A stretch of 64,000 bases of DNA from Knufia peltigerae. Lineage: Eukaryota > Ascomycota > Eurotiomycetes > Chaetothyriales > Trichomeriaceae. Within the stretch, counting starts at the first letter, position 1. Each line of letters begins with the position of its first letter. The notes under the pieces were generated by a model that searched no databases, was not told the DNA's origin, and was given only the letters and a program-made list of their open reading frames with translations. Of the stretch, positions 46,038 through 56,461 are shown one piece after another. The DNA is taken from positions 1 through 64,000 of the forward strand of contig JAPDRN010000152.1 in the NCBI GenBank assembly GCA_030247855.1, given 5' to 3'. A program made the position numbers and the translations under genes.

Positions 46038-47105
46038 ATGGCGGGCGAATCGTCAAGTTCAAGTCCCAGGCTATTCTCTCCGAGCAATCTCATCCGCCTG
46101 GCTCCGTTGCAAGCAAGCGACCTCCCATCCCATCCTGACCTGCCAGGCTCGTCGGCCGAGGTGCTGCCCTTCCTAACCGCCCTCCTTGAAGACGGCGCGT
46201 CGTTCCTGTCCCCTTCGAATTTCCAAGAAACCTTTAAAAACCAATCCACCAAGACATCCCCTCCCTCTGCGGCGAAGGTGGAAATCCTGACGTGTTCGAT
46301 ACCGGCGACCTCGATATCGCAGGTTCAATGGACAGGAACGTCTTCCGCGCAGGGTGCGGGCGCGGCGGTTTCACGAAGTAAGCCGCAGAAAATCGAGGGC
46401 GAGCACTGGTTCGCCAGGCGGAGTGTGCATGCGGATGTCAGCAGCAAGAGCGCGGGCAAGCCCGGCCACGCCAACTGGGACGAATTTGTGTTTGGCATCC
46501 GCGACGAGCATAGCAAGCACGAGATGGAGTTCACGCCCACGCTGTACGACGCGCGCAAGGTGGCCGACTGGGCCGGGCAGATCAACAAGCTGGACGGCGA
46601 AGGGCGGGTCCATAACAAGTACGACAATCTGACCATGGGTGTGTACGAGATGTGTCACACCATCCCGGCGCCGCTGATGCCGAGGTGTTTCTGCGTCTTG
46701 GTCGTCACGGCGAGCACGGGCGACGGCGACGAGATTGTCGCCGTGACGGTTCCGGTGGATCTGGCGAGTGCGAACCGCACTGGCATTACGACGACAGCGG
46801 CGGCAGCAGAAAAGAACAAGAATGTGGGATTTTACTCGAGTATGAGGAACGTCAGGGAAGGCGAGGACGCCCAGAGGAAGAAGGTCGTGGTGATGGGCGC
46901 CTACACGGCGGTCGAGGTCGTGAGGAGACACCGCGAGACGCAAGAGATTGAATGGATCATGGCTACTGCGAGCGACGCAAGGGGGAACCTGCCCATGTGG
47001 ATGCAAAAATTGGGCATACCTGGCGCGATCGCGAAGGATGTGGGATACTTTCTGAAATGGATCAAGGATGTGGACGAGAAAGAGATCCTCCAGAGTTCTG
47101 CCTGA
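46038..47105 (+). CDS. DUF3074 (START-like) domain protein
   Basis: Single exon, 355 aa. After a Ser-rich start the conserved part runs from WFARRSVHADVSSKSAGKPGHANWDEF through YDNLTMGVYEMCHTIPAPLMPRCFCVLVVTA, VTVPVDL, GAYTAVEVVRRH and ATASDARGNLPMWMQKLGIPGAIAKDVGYFLKW. That pattern is typical of the fungal DUF3074 family, which has the START/Bet v1 fold and is thought to bind a hydrophobic ligand. No signal peptide or membrane span. High GC in the second half. Molecular function unknown. Confidence 0.88.
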   Translation: MAGESSSSSPRLFSPSNLIRLAPLQASDLPSHPDLPGSSAEVLPFLTALLEDGASFLSPSNFQETFKNQSTKTSPPSAAKVEILTCSIPATSISQVQWTGTSSAQGAGAAVSRSKPQKIEGEHWFARRSVHADVSSKSAGKPGHANWDEFVFGIRDEHSKHEMEFTPTLYDARKVADWAGQINKLDGEGRVHNKYDNLTMGVYEMCHTIPAPLMPRCFCVLVVTASTGDGDEIVAVTVPVDLASANRTGITTTAAAAEKNKNVGFYSSMRNVREGEDAQRKKVVVMGAYTAVEVVRRHRETQEIEWIMATASDARGNLPMWMQKLGIPGAIAKDVGYFLKWIKDVDEKEILQSSA

Positions 47106-47703
47106 TCCTGACTTGATTGAGCGTTTGTTTCAGGGTATGCAGTACAGCAATCGAATTGGTCCTTGATTACTAGGTATAGTTCTAGTTATGGCACGATGGA
47201 CGAGATGAGACTATATTGGGGTATGCAGCAGGCAAAAGGACTAGACAGGTAGGCTCTCGTAACTCCTCATTTGAAAGGAGTACTTTGCAATACCAAGATG
47301 CACGTCTACCATAAGAAGCACCTGTTTCAACCTTTGGGATAGCATTCATGAACAGTTATCAGCTGGCCCGGATACCTGCTCAACGAGCAGCAAAGGCTTC
47401 CATGCTATAAAGGGAAAGGGGCCCGCTAATCTACACGTGACGCGGGGGTTGATTATCTGGCCAGAAACACGGTCTGAAGACGTCCAGATTCCCTGCGCAG
47501 TGGATGCGCCCGTGAAGCCACATGTGCCAAAAGTGTGCCATACATTGAAAGTTACGGTGAGGTGTCTCTTCCTCATAGCGTTCGGCCCTCCTTTTCCTGG
47601 TCCAATCTGTCTGTGCCTTCTTGAATATCTTCGCCTTCTGAATCAAGGATCCCCTTGTGTTTGCCATCTTAGTTAACCCTTCGCTGTCCTTTGTCCTACC
47701 ATC
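47106..47703. other. intergenic upstream of PMM
   Basis: 3' flank of the DUF3074 gene and PMM promoter. No gene seen. Confidence 0.5.
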
Positions 47704-48622
47704 ATGGCCGACCTCTACCCAGACCTCAAAGACCGACCTCTCAAGGAGACAATCTGTCTCTTTGATGTCGACAACACCCTCACCCCTGCGCGCTTGCCCA
47801 TCTCGCCCGAGATGAGACAGACTCTTGCCAGATTAAGACACAAGTGCGCAATTGGCTATGTAAGATGTTTACCAAGCTGCGTCTTGCGCCGCAGCTGATA
47901 CAAGTCAGGTTGGAGGGTCCAACTTCCCCAAACAGCAAGAACAAATCGGCACATCGACGCTCTCGGTCAAGGAAGTCTTTGACTTCTGCTTCGCCGAGAA
48001 CGGCCTTGAGGCTTATCGTCTCGGGCAACCCCTACAGTCCACCTCATTCATCCAGTGGATCGGAGAAGAAAAATACCAGAAACTAGCCAAATGGATCTTG
48101 AAGTACATTGCCAACCTTGAAGGTCTCCCGGCCATGCGAGGAACGTTCATTGAGTTCAGAAACGGTATGATCAATGTCAGCCCGGTTGGTCGTAACGCCA
48201 GCACGGCCGAGAGAAACGAGTTCGAGGCTTGGGACAAGAAGACGGGTTGCAGACCGAAGATGATTGAAGAATTGAAAAAGGCCTTCCCCGACTTGGCTGT
48301 CACGTAAGCATATGCCGTGCGTATCGAGAAAGTTCGAGACGAGACTGACTTAGGTCATAGATACTCCATCGGAGGTCAAATCTCCTTCGACGTCTTCCCG
48401 ACAGGTTGGGATAAGACGTACTGTCTACGGCATGTCGAGGCAGAGGCGGACCCAAGCAAGGGACTGTCCGGCATCAACTACAAGAACATTCACTTTTTCG
48501 GCGACAAATGCTTCAAGGGCGGTAACGACTGGGAGATCTACGACGATCCGAGAACGATCGGCCACTCCGTCAAAAACCCTGAGGACTGTCTGAAACAAAT
48601 CAAAGAACTCTTCGACGTTTGA
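47704..48622 (+). CDS. SEC53: phosphomannomutase (Sec53/PMM)
   Basis: Exons 47704-47859, 47909-48303, 48361-48622; 813 nt, 270 aa. HAD-type active site FDVDNTLTPAR with nucleophile D21 and acid/base D23; GYVGGSNFPKQQEQIG formed across the first splice; NGMINVSPVGRN; SIGGQISFDVFPTGWDKTYCLRHV; and the Mg-binding loop HFFGDKCFKGGNDWEIY. Length and motifs match yeast Sec53. The enzyme converts mannose-6-phosphate to mannose-1-phosphate in the cytosol for GDP-mannose, feeding N-glycans, O-mannosylation, GPI anchors and cell wall. Dolichol kinase in the same window acts in the same supply route but is 22 kb away. Confidence 0.97.
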
Positions 48623-50097
48623 CTTGCATCCCACCTCTAAGCGGACATGCACCTCGAAATGGCAACGGACGCAAATTTTCTCAGACTTGCCCCCAGAGAC
48701 CGAAAACTTTAAAGGATGATAAATGGGTGTTTTTCAGCAATCATACGGTAGACTCATAGACAGAGTACAACGGGAACAGGACATGATTTGGCTCACGAAT
48801 GAAAGAAGTAATTGGCCCGATGACCACTGCACGTTTCAGGAACTATGACAGATCCCATGCGTTATGTACCATTCCACATGGTCTGATTGACCACGAGTAT
48901 GCCATCAAAATGTTCCCAGCAAGAAATAGTTCTGGCTGGGCTCTACGTGTTATTTTCTCTCATAGCTTCCATGACCAGGTCAACACTACGTTACAAATAC
49001 CTCGATTCAGCAAAGTAACTGCATCCAAACTCGCATTGTGTCGCAATCACCTACAGTTGAGTCGAGGTCAACGATGAGCGCCACTTTTTAGCTCAAAACA
49101 CAAAGACTTTATCAAGGGGCTCGAGAAACACAATTGCAAAAGCAGAGATACCATTCCCTCTTACGGACAATACACTTCCCTGTCCGTTTGTAGTAGTGCT
49201 TCACAGCGTAACGTCGGAACACGACCATGTCTCGCGAAGGGCGTGATGACAAGGCTGACCAATTCACATTCATCGATGATATGGTGCTGTCTTTATCGTC
49301 CCCAGCCCTTGGACTAATTTTGTCATTTTCCAACCATCATGTCCCATCCAACCATCACAGTATCAGGAGCCAATCCCTTCCCTTCCACTTCAATCATGCA
49401 ACTCCTTACAATGCCATGGAATATACGGATACGAAGGACCCTGTGGATCATGAAAGACAAAACCACGCCCTCTTTTTCATTCCTAATCGCAACTCAGTTA
49501 GGTGCTAAAGGGTAAGGGTTGTGGAATAGGTAGGTAGAACTCCCAAAGCGGCGAGAATGAGTAAATAGTTGAGTGCTTGCTCGTGCCAAGTTGGTGTTAC
49601 CATGGTTTTTGTACTTTTCCTTTCCACATCGAACACCTCACACTGGTCCAGCAGAAACGACGGCAATATAACCATTTCCTTTCCGAAATCGACTAATCCA
49701 CTCATCCGATAGATCAGTCACCTTCAGAAGAGGTGAGTCATGATGGTGCAACGATGACGGAAAGTGCCGCGCTAAATAGGTCCTGCGCATATCCACACAT
49801 CACAAGGTAGGCCCGGTACGTTCCCTCTCTTCTTCCTAGCATATCACAAATTCACATTGTTCTACACTGCTTGCTCATTTTCCTTCCTCAGGATATAACG
49901 AGACTCTCATTAATCGATCTCCCAAGTCGCAGTACGCACGAACATATTGGCAATCCATCTTGACAGACTTGGGAATTCTACAGACGCAGGTATTCAGTGT
50001 GTTGCTTCGACGACCTGAACTCGATGTATCACCACCATCAACCGACTTGTTGGGCCTTCAACCACCCTCATTCGACGTACCAGACCATCAACCCTTT
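48623..50097. other. 1.5-kb convergent intergenic region
   Basis: 3' flanks of PMM and of the amino acid permease. Open frames are short; none resembles a known family. Confidence 0.45.
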
Positions 50098-52077
50098 TTA
50101 GAAGATGGCTCTGCTCAGTTTTCGCAGGCTGCCACGTCTCTCTGCGGCCTGTGACTGTGGGATCTCATCGAAGTCTCGCCTGCCAGTGTCCAGGTCCATC
50201 TCGCTAGTCTTGACGCCAAAGGTCCAATTTCTGGTCCAAAGCTTCCAAAAGACAAACAAGGCAATGACGATCGGCGCGGCTATGTAACTCTCGAAGAAGG
50301 CCTCCGCGTTCGGGCTGCCTCCAATTGGGAAGAGTGAGATGTAGAAGGTTGCCACGAGGCAGATACAGGCGAGAGACAGCCCCACCCACGAGCCATACAC
50401 GCCGACTTGAGACTTGAAAGGGAGGTCATCCAGAGTGCGTCCAGCTGCTTTCCAACCCGCTCGGAAGCGGATATGACTAAGACAGATCGAACCCCATACA
50501 AAGAAGGACGATAGACCTGTCAACGCCAGAAGCCAATTGAAAACGGTTGGGCCAGTCGCGGCCTCATTGATGAAGGCCAATAGGCCAAACACCATCTGAA
50601 TGATGACGGGCCAAACTGGACGACCCTTTTTGTCTATCCAAGCAAGGAACTGAGGAGCCATCCCACCCTGGGCGAGAGCTTGCATTGTACGGGTGGAACC
50701 GTACGTGCAAGAATTGGCTACAGACATGACTGAAATCGTGATGACAGCGTTGAACACTGAGGGAAGACCTTTGACACCGGCATACTGGATAGCCAAGACG
50801 AAAGGAGACGCTTTGGTGTTGGCACCCGTTGAATTGAGAAGATCTGGCGAACTGTTGGGTACGATGAGGCCCATGATCAAGAGTGAGACGACATAGAAGC
50901 CCGCGATACGCCAGAAGACCTGTTTGGTGGCCTTTGGGAGTGATTTTCTGGGGTCGGCTGCTTCAGCGGCCGCAAGACCAACCATTTCGGTACCACCAAA
51001 TGCAAACGCAGCGTTGACGAATACAGAACAGAACCCTTTAAAGCCTGCACGGAGATTAACACGTTTGACTCAATCGGAACGTGATAGGACCATCTGCTTA
51101 CCATTTCGGAAGGCTTTGTTGCCATGTTCGGCGTCGTTCCAGTATCGGAAACCGATATAGCCACGGTCATCCGATGAAACACCACCACAGTCGACGACGA
51201 TACCGAAAATGATGAAGCCGAGCACTGCGAGGATCTTGATGATACCAAGGATGAATTCCACTGTCTCGCTGTCAGTCCACTGCCAGTATGCACAAGAACA
51301 AACACGTTTACCTTCGCCATAGCCTCGGACACCAAAGAATTGCACGATAATGAGGGTTGTCAGGAAGACGGCGATCCATATACCAATGTTATAATGGTGC
51401 CAATAATCTACAGAAAGTCAGGATATGGTTTGCAAACCCGCCAACAACACCACAAAGATGCTATCGCCACTCTTTACTCGGCAAACTAACGTACCAATGG
51501 TGATACCAGCAGCAGTAATTTCGAAGGGCAGGGTAACGAGCCAGCCTATGCGGCGTCAGTACAGATCGACCCATATATCCAGGAAGTCACATACCGATGG
51601 CGTATTGCCAACCCATGGCAAAGCCCCTGGTACCAGGGTCAGACAGAAATCAGTCGGCACACAAAGATGTTCAACTTACCACGCAGGATCAATGAATCGC
51701 ACGCCGTATTGATAGAAAGCACCATTGATGGGATACAGGACCGCGAGCTCACCGAGAGCTTGAACGGTGCACAGTAACATACAACCGACGATGATGAACC
51801 CAATGATCAAGGAAGCCGGGCCACCAGATTGCAAGGAAGAGCCAGAACCGACAAAGAGACCAGCACCGATGGATCCGCCTAATTCAGCAGGTCAAAATCT
51901 ACGACAGGCATATGTAGACACGAGGTGCATACCGATTGCGATCATCTGCATGTGACGCCCTTGAAGGTTGCGAGCCAGACTGGCCTGTTGGTGGTGTTGG
52001 CCATGTTCGACATCTGGGCCGACGGTGTGATCCGGCGCCTTCTCGTCTTGAACCTTCTTTTCCATTTCCGTGGCCAT
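50098..52077 (-). CDS. amino acid permease (fungal YAT/APC family)
   Basis: Seven exons: 52077-51933, 51878-51680, 51626-51595, 51545-51495, 51407-51312, 51260-51102, 51044-50098; 1629 nt, 542 aa, phases all close. The cytosolic N-terminus is followed by ARNLQGRHMQMIAIGGSIGAGLFVGSGSSL, the TM1 signature of the family. Next come PINGAFYQYGVRFIDPAWGFAMGWQYAIGW, GGTEMVGLAAAEAADPRKSLPKA, and RTMQALAQGGMAPQFLAWIDKKGRPVWPV near TM8. Twelve membrane spans expected. Imports amino acids by proton symport at the plasma membrane; the specificity cannot be read. Two exons are only 32 and 51 nt long. Three GATAAG sites upstream suggest nitrogen control. Confidence 0.95.
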
Positions 52078-54106
52078 CTCGAAGCGAAACAAATTCTCAA
52101 GAGTGGCTTACAAGAGGAACTTACAAGAGGAAGAGGCCAGAGAAGAAAGCGTCCTCTTCAGAGGTATAAATGGCACAAGACGGACAGCCAAGGTCCGCTC
52201 AAGAACGATAAGCTGCACCAAGCCCTCGCGGCAGTCTTTGCTTATCGCAATGCAACGCATGCTTCTCATCATAGCTCGATTTGCCTTGACTCGCCATGCA
52301 GACCACCTTGGAGGGTATGTTGCCGACAGGCGGTGGCTAAGGGAGCCAAGCTCGCCAATGGATGTGACGGCGTGGAATTGAATGAAGTAGACTCACCAAG
52401 CAAAAGCTTTCTTTGGAAGTTCCAACCACCAAGCTTGCACCGTTTCGACACGATAACACAGACACAACCCAAGGAGAGTTGTGGGATCTCGCCTATCGCA
52501 CAGCTGAGGTGTTTAGGGGGGTGAAGATAAGAGACTCCCTTTGTCGTCGACTGAGCCAATCAGGGGCTCTCGAATAATTTGATCTTCGGCCACTTTTAAG
52601 GACTGGCGACAACTAGCAGAGGCCGACCATCCAGTGACACACCACGTCGAATGCAGCCAGACGATGAAGTTGCTGCGCCAGGGTTGCAATGGGAATCGTT
52701 ACCCTCGGTTCCGTGTGCCATTTTGAGGGAGAATTTGTTACGGGGAGGACGGGCAGCACATGAAACCTGAATACGGGATTGGAGGGTCTACCTCGCCGAC
52801 ACTTCCAGGGTTCAATTGCAAGCAAGGTCTTGTCGAGGGAGTGGCGCGTGGAATCTCGACGTGGCTATGTGAAGAGACGATGACGATTCAAACAATGGTC
52901 TTCGTTGAATCGACGTGGCTGGACGACACCGGGCAACGAACGTAAGGGCCGTTTCTTGGGCCCGACTTGACAAAGACAACCTCGTGTATACGGAGTGTAG
53001 CCGTCTCCGTCCCCGAGCAGTCGCAAGAAATAGCCGTCCTCGGCGCTGGAATCCGATCTCACATGTACAGTTACCTGAACGAGATGACTAGAGATCGACA
53101 GGTCAGCGAGTGAACGAGTTGCAAGTCTGGGTTGGGGCCCGAGAGGATGAATGAACAAAGAGTGGAACCCAATTGCAGCGTCGCACCCCTCCCTGTCTCT
53201 CTTTTTTTTTCAGCTCGTCTCACACGATTCAAAGTACGGCAGAGGAGGGATAGATACGAGTACTCGCACCGACATTGATAAGGGCGATTTTGTTTCGGTT
53301 ACTCGTAGGCCATGAACGCCAAGCTCTTATCCTGCACGCAGGGGGGGATAGATGGGGCCGATCGAGAGACGGTACGGACGGAGTATTAATACTGTGCATG
53401 GGTTTTGGTAACGGTAAGCGAGCTTTTTCTCTGATCAAGACTCCCGAGGACGACGACACGACGAACGACGATCGAGAATCATCAACCACACGCCATGTCC
53501 GATGCCCTTTTTTTTTGAATTCATTGGTCCGAGTACTTGGCTGGGGTTCAAGTGAGTTATCCAGATCATTGATGAGACCGGCGCGAGTGAGATCTTCGTC
53601 CCGGGGATTTGACTTCACCTTGATATGAGTGTTCCCTTTGCTATCGACAACGACATCAAGTAGCCCAGCGGTGATGGGAGGCATTCACCATCGGACCAGC
53701 TATTGACTGTATCACGCGTGCCGTTCGAAAGTCACTCGGTCCTTTTGTTGGACAACATAGCTATGTTTTCATTCGTACTGATACTGACGTGTCAGGCCCA
53801 GCTGGCCACTTTTCTTGATTTTTTCAAAACTTCCAAAAATTTGGCTGGTCTCAAAATGCGTTCCCACATACTCGGTACATTATTCTTTCGTACACCTCCC
53901 TTACCCAGGGGGACTGAAGTGAAGTACCTACTCGAGAGACCAAACAAGGCTTGCACAGCAGCTTCGTGATATATCATTCCATGTCCACATCCACCTCTTT
54001 CGAGATTTAACACGACAACATTCAAAATTTTCCCCCCAGCGCCATCGCTGTGATGGAATAGCAAATGACAAAAATTCCAAAAAGAAAAGCAAACATTCCC
54101 TTTCCT
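52078..54106. other. 2-kb intergenic, promoter side of the permease
   Basis: Holds the permease promoter with three GATAAG sites (52207-52212, 52241-52246 on the gene strand, 52526-52531). A minus-strand ORF at 53684-53229 (151 codons from an ATG) has no recognised domain and is probably chance. A poly-T tract lies near 53201-53210 and another near 53507-53515. No gene that I can support. Confidence 0.45.
52207..52246. promoter_or_regulatory. paired GATA-factor sites upstream of the permease
   Basis: CGATAAG on the plus strand (core 52207-52212) and, on the gene strand, CGATAAG (core 52241-52246), 130-170 nt upstream of the permease start. A third core lies at 52526-52531. Both fit HGATAR, the AreA/NIT2 nitrogen-regulator consensus. 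Confidence 0.5.
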
Positions 54107-56461
54107 TCAGCGCTCATACTGCGGTAGCTCCGGCCCTGAATGATCATGATTCAGTGTTTGTACATTATATTCGTCTTGTTCGTCAATTGTAGGCGCGCTC
54201 GGGCCCAGGGGAGGTGGCGCAACAGAACTGCTGGGGGCATCTCCCCCGTCCTCCGCTGGCGGCGCGCTTGCCTGGGCAAGTAACCGTCTTCGCTCCAGTT
54301 CATGCTTGTCATCGGTGGCTTCGACGGTGCCCAGCGGAGGTGGCGCCGGCGGCGGCGACGCCGATCCCGGTCGTATCGTTTCCCCGGATCTCGCTGATGT
54401 GACCGACTCTGCCGTGTTGAAGGTCGAAGGAGTGGAATTCCCATCCTGTCTTGAGTTGCTGGTCCCAGGGAGCTGATCTGGCAAGATCACAGGCGCCGTC
54501 GGAGCATATGCTTCTGCAGTAGTTGAGGCCTCCCCACTGGGCGGCGGCTCGCTCGGCATCAGTAATTGCTCTTGCCTTCGAAGGCGTGACTTTTCGTCCA
54601 TGTCATCATGTAATGGAGGTGGAGGCATCATTTCTGGAGCTGCTGTGGCATACTCGGGGAAATACTGTTGTTCATAACTGAGGTCATAGCCATGTTCGTC
54701 GTAGTATGGCTGGCCGTTTTCATCGTAATATTGCCCGTCATAGTCACCGTTGTAGTACGCGTCATGGTCGCCCTGGTCGTACCATTGTGACATTTCTTCT
54801 GGAATCTCAACTTCAGCCCCTTTGTTTTGTCTTCTCTTTCTGCCGCTGTCATGCGTCCCGAGGACGAGCGACATCTCAAATGTGATGACCCCCTTGGTTC
54901 GACGCAAGGGTGTCGTATCGAGAATGCCATGCGACCAATTAGACGTTGAGTGGTCACCAACTTCGCCAGCCTGGGAGAAGACTGGATCACTGGTAGTGAG
55001 ACGTGGCCAAAGCCGAGTCTCGCCAAGCTTGCCGAACAAATCGATCACCACTTCGATATGATATGTGAATGAGATCATGCTTCCTGGGACATTGGCAATG
55101 GTCGGAAAGGCAGAATCGGGAATTTTCAAAGACATGGACAGATCTGCGGTCATGGTGGCTGGATTTACAACCATCACGGTCGAGGCCTGAGACAGGTCTT
55201 TTCGGAAAGCACTGTTGGGTGAGGCGTTGGCAAAGTATAAGCCACCTAGTCCCGTGCGCGATTTCGGATACACGTCTTCATACTCGGATTTCGTTTTGCC
55301 ATCGTTGTTTCCCAGTGGAATCGGTGGATGCATATCCACCCGCGCTTGACGGTACAAGGTTGCGATGACCATTCCTCGCACATTACGCGAATGATTGACT
55401 GAGACACGAATCGGTATCGTCTCCCCGGGTAGAGCACCGTGCCGTGGAAGCTCCGTCGTGGCCGTAATGGTTTGAGAAGACGAAGAGGTTGCGTTGCTCC
55501 GTGCATCACTGGTTTGGGGACTATGTTTCCGGAAGGGCAGCTCGGCGTCGGTCACTTGGAAGCTCTGTGCACTCGTACTGGTGGCGTTTGTTTGCACAGT
55601 GTCCTCACTCGGCGCAGGACTTAAAGGTGGATTGCCAACAGAATTAGTACTTCGACTGGCGTTGCTATTTTGCGTATTGTTTCGCGTCAGGTGGCTGGCG
55701 GGGGAAATGTTCTGGGCAGAGGTCGAGGAAGGAGGCTTGACGACCTTAACTTTGCCTCGTTTCGAAATGGGCTCGAGTGTTATGACCCTAGACTTCGGGT
55801 TGAACATGGGCTCAATATCAATCTGATCGCGGAACTTGACTCTCGTACTGCGACTGACTGTTGGGCTGATTGTCACCGGTCGAGTGACTGTAGCGGTCAG
55901 CCTGTAGGATATCGTTCCTCGCTCAAACTGCACAGTGTCAGTAACCTTCAGAGGACAATGGCAGAAAGCAAGACCTACATCTATCGTGCTGGGCAGACTC
56001 TTTTCCGGAAACGGCACCTCAAACGCAAACTTATAGACATGCTTCTTGAGAAAGCCACTCCCGCACAGAATCTGCTCGTTCTGAAAAAGCGTCGCCAGCC
56101 CATTGCCATGGTACTGAAAGCCTCTTGTTCCTTTACCTATTGCCAGCCCTTCAGGAGCAGGAAGCCGTTCCCCTGGCGGGACTTGGTGTTTATAAACCTT
56201 TGCATAGCCATGCAGTGCGACCACCAGGTGAGTGATGTCGAAGCCCTTTGTGACCGTCAAGAGAACATGCCCTTTGACGGTTTGACCGGGAGAGTAAACT
56301 CGAAAAGGGTCTTCTGGTTCAATGGTGAGGTCGAACATGTTTCGAGCATGTTTACCGATTGAACTGGAGAAGTAGGAGAGGATCGAGCGTGACCGAGGCA
56401 CTGCAGGATTGGGGTTTGTGAGCAGCGACTCGAGAGGCATCGCCATCATAACTTGAGCCAT
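54107..56461 (-). CDS. palF: PalF/Rim8-like alpha-arrestin (pH signalling)
   Basis: Exons 56461-55979 and 55927-54107; 2304 nt, 767 aa. Arrestin-N: FDLTIEPEDPFRVYSPGQTVKGHVLLTV, ITHLVVALHGYAKVYKH and FAFEVPFPEKSLPSTID joined to FERGTISYRLTATVTRP. Arrestin-C: LPGETIPIRVSVNHSRNVRGM, TLYRQARVDMHP, YPKSRTGLGGL, FRKDLSQAS, FPTIANVPGSMISF. The last segments are those of PalF/Rim8, which couples the PalH/Rim21 sensor to ESCRT and activates PacC/Rim101 in alkaline conditions. The tail is Pro/Ser-rich with Tyr/Asp repeats. The intron (55978-55928) is 51 nt, in frame and stop-free: donor GTAGGT, branch TACTGAC, acceptor GCAG. I did not see a PPxY or the classic PalF PSY motif, so another arrestin remains possible. 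Confidence 0.8.
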   Translation of the reverse strand: MAQVMMAMPLESLLTNPNPAVPRSRSILSYFSSSIGKHARNMFDLTIEPEDPFRVYSPGQTVKGHVLLTVTKGFDITHLVVALHGYAKVYKHQVPPGERLPAPEGLAIGKGTRGFQYHGNGLATLFQNEQILCGSGFLKKHVYKFAFEVPFPEKSLPSTIDVGLAFCHCPLKVTDTVQFERGTISYRLTATVTRPVTISPTVSRSTRVKFRDQIDIEPMFNPKSRVITLEPISKRGKVKVVKPPSSTSAQNISPASHLTRNNTQNSNASRSTNSVGNPPLSPAPSEDTVQTNATSTSAQSFQVTDAELPFRKHSPQTSDARSNATSSSSQTITATTELPRHGALPGETIPIRVSVNHSRNVRGMVIATLYRQARVDMHPPIPLGNNDGKTKSEYEDVYPKSRTGLGGLYFANASPNSAFRKDLSQASTVMVVNPATMTADLSMSLKIPDSAFPTIANVPGSMISFTYHIEVVIDLFGKLGETRLWPRLTTSDPVFSQAGEVGDHSTSNWSHGILDTTPLRRTKGVITFEMSLVLGTHDSGRKRRQNKGAEVEIPEEMSQWYDQGDHDAYYNGDYDGQYYDENGQPYYDEHGYDLSYEQQYFPEYATAAPEMMPPPPLHDDMDEKSRLRRQEQLLMPSEPPPSGEASTTAEAYAPTAPVILPDQLPGTSNSRQDGNSTPSTFNTAESVTSARSGETIRPGSASPPPAPPPLGTVEATDDKHELERRRLLAQASAPPAEDGGDAPSSSVAPPPLGPSAPTIDEQDEYNVQTLNHDHSGPELPQYER

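Noticed and set aside
45686..46252. 188-codon minus-strand ORF overlapping the DUF3074 start
   Set aside because: Overlaps a well-supported gene on the other strand and shows no family features.
53229..53684. 151-codon minus-strand ORF upstream of the permease
   Set aside because: It starts with ATG but has no domain, and its second half is low-complexity basic sequence; no neighbour or splice evidence supports it.
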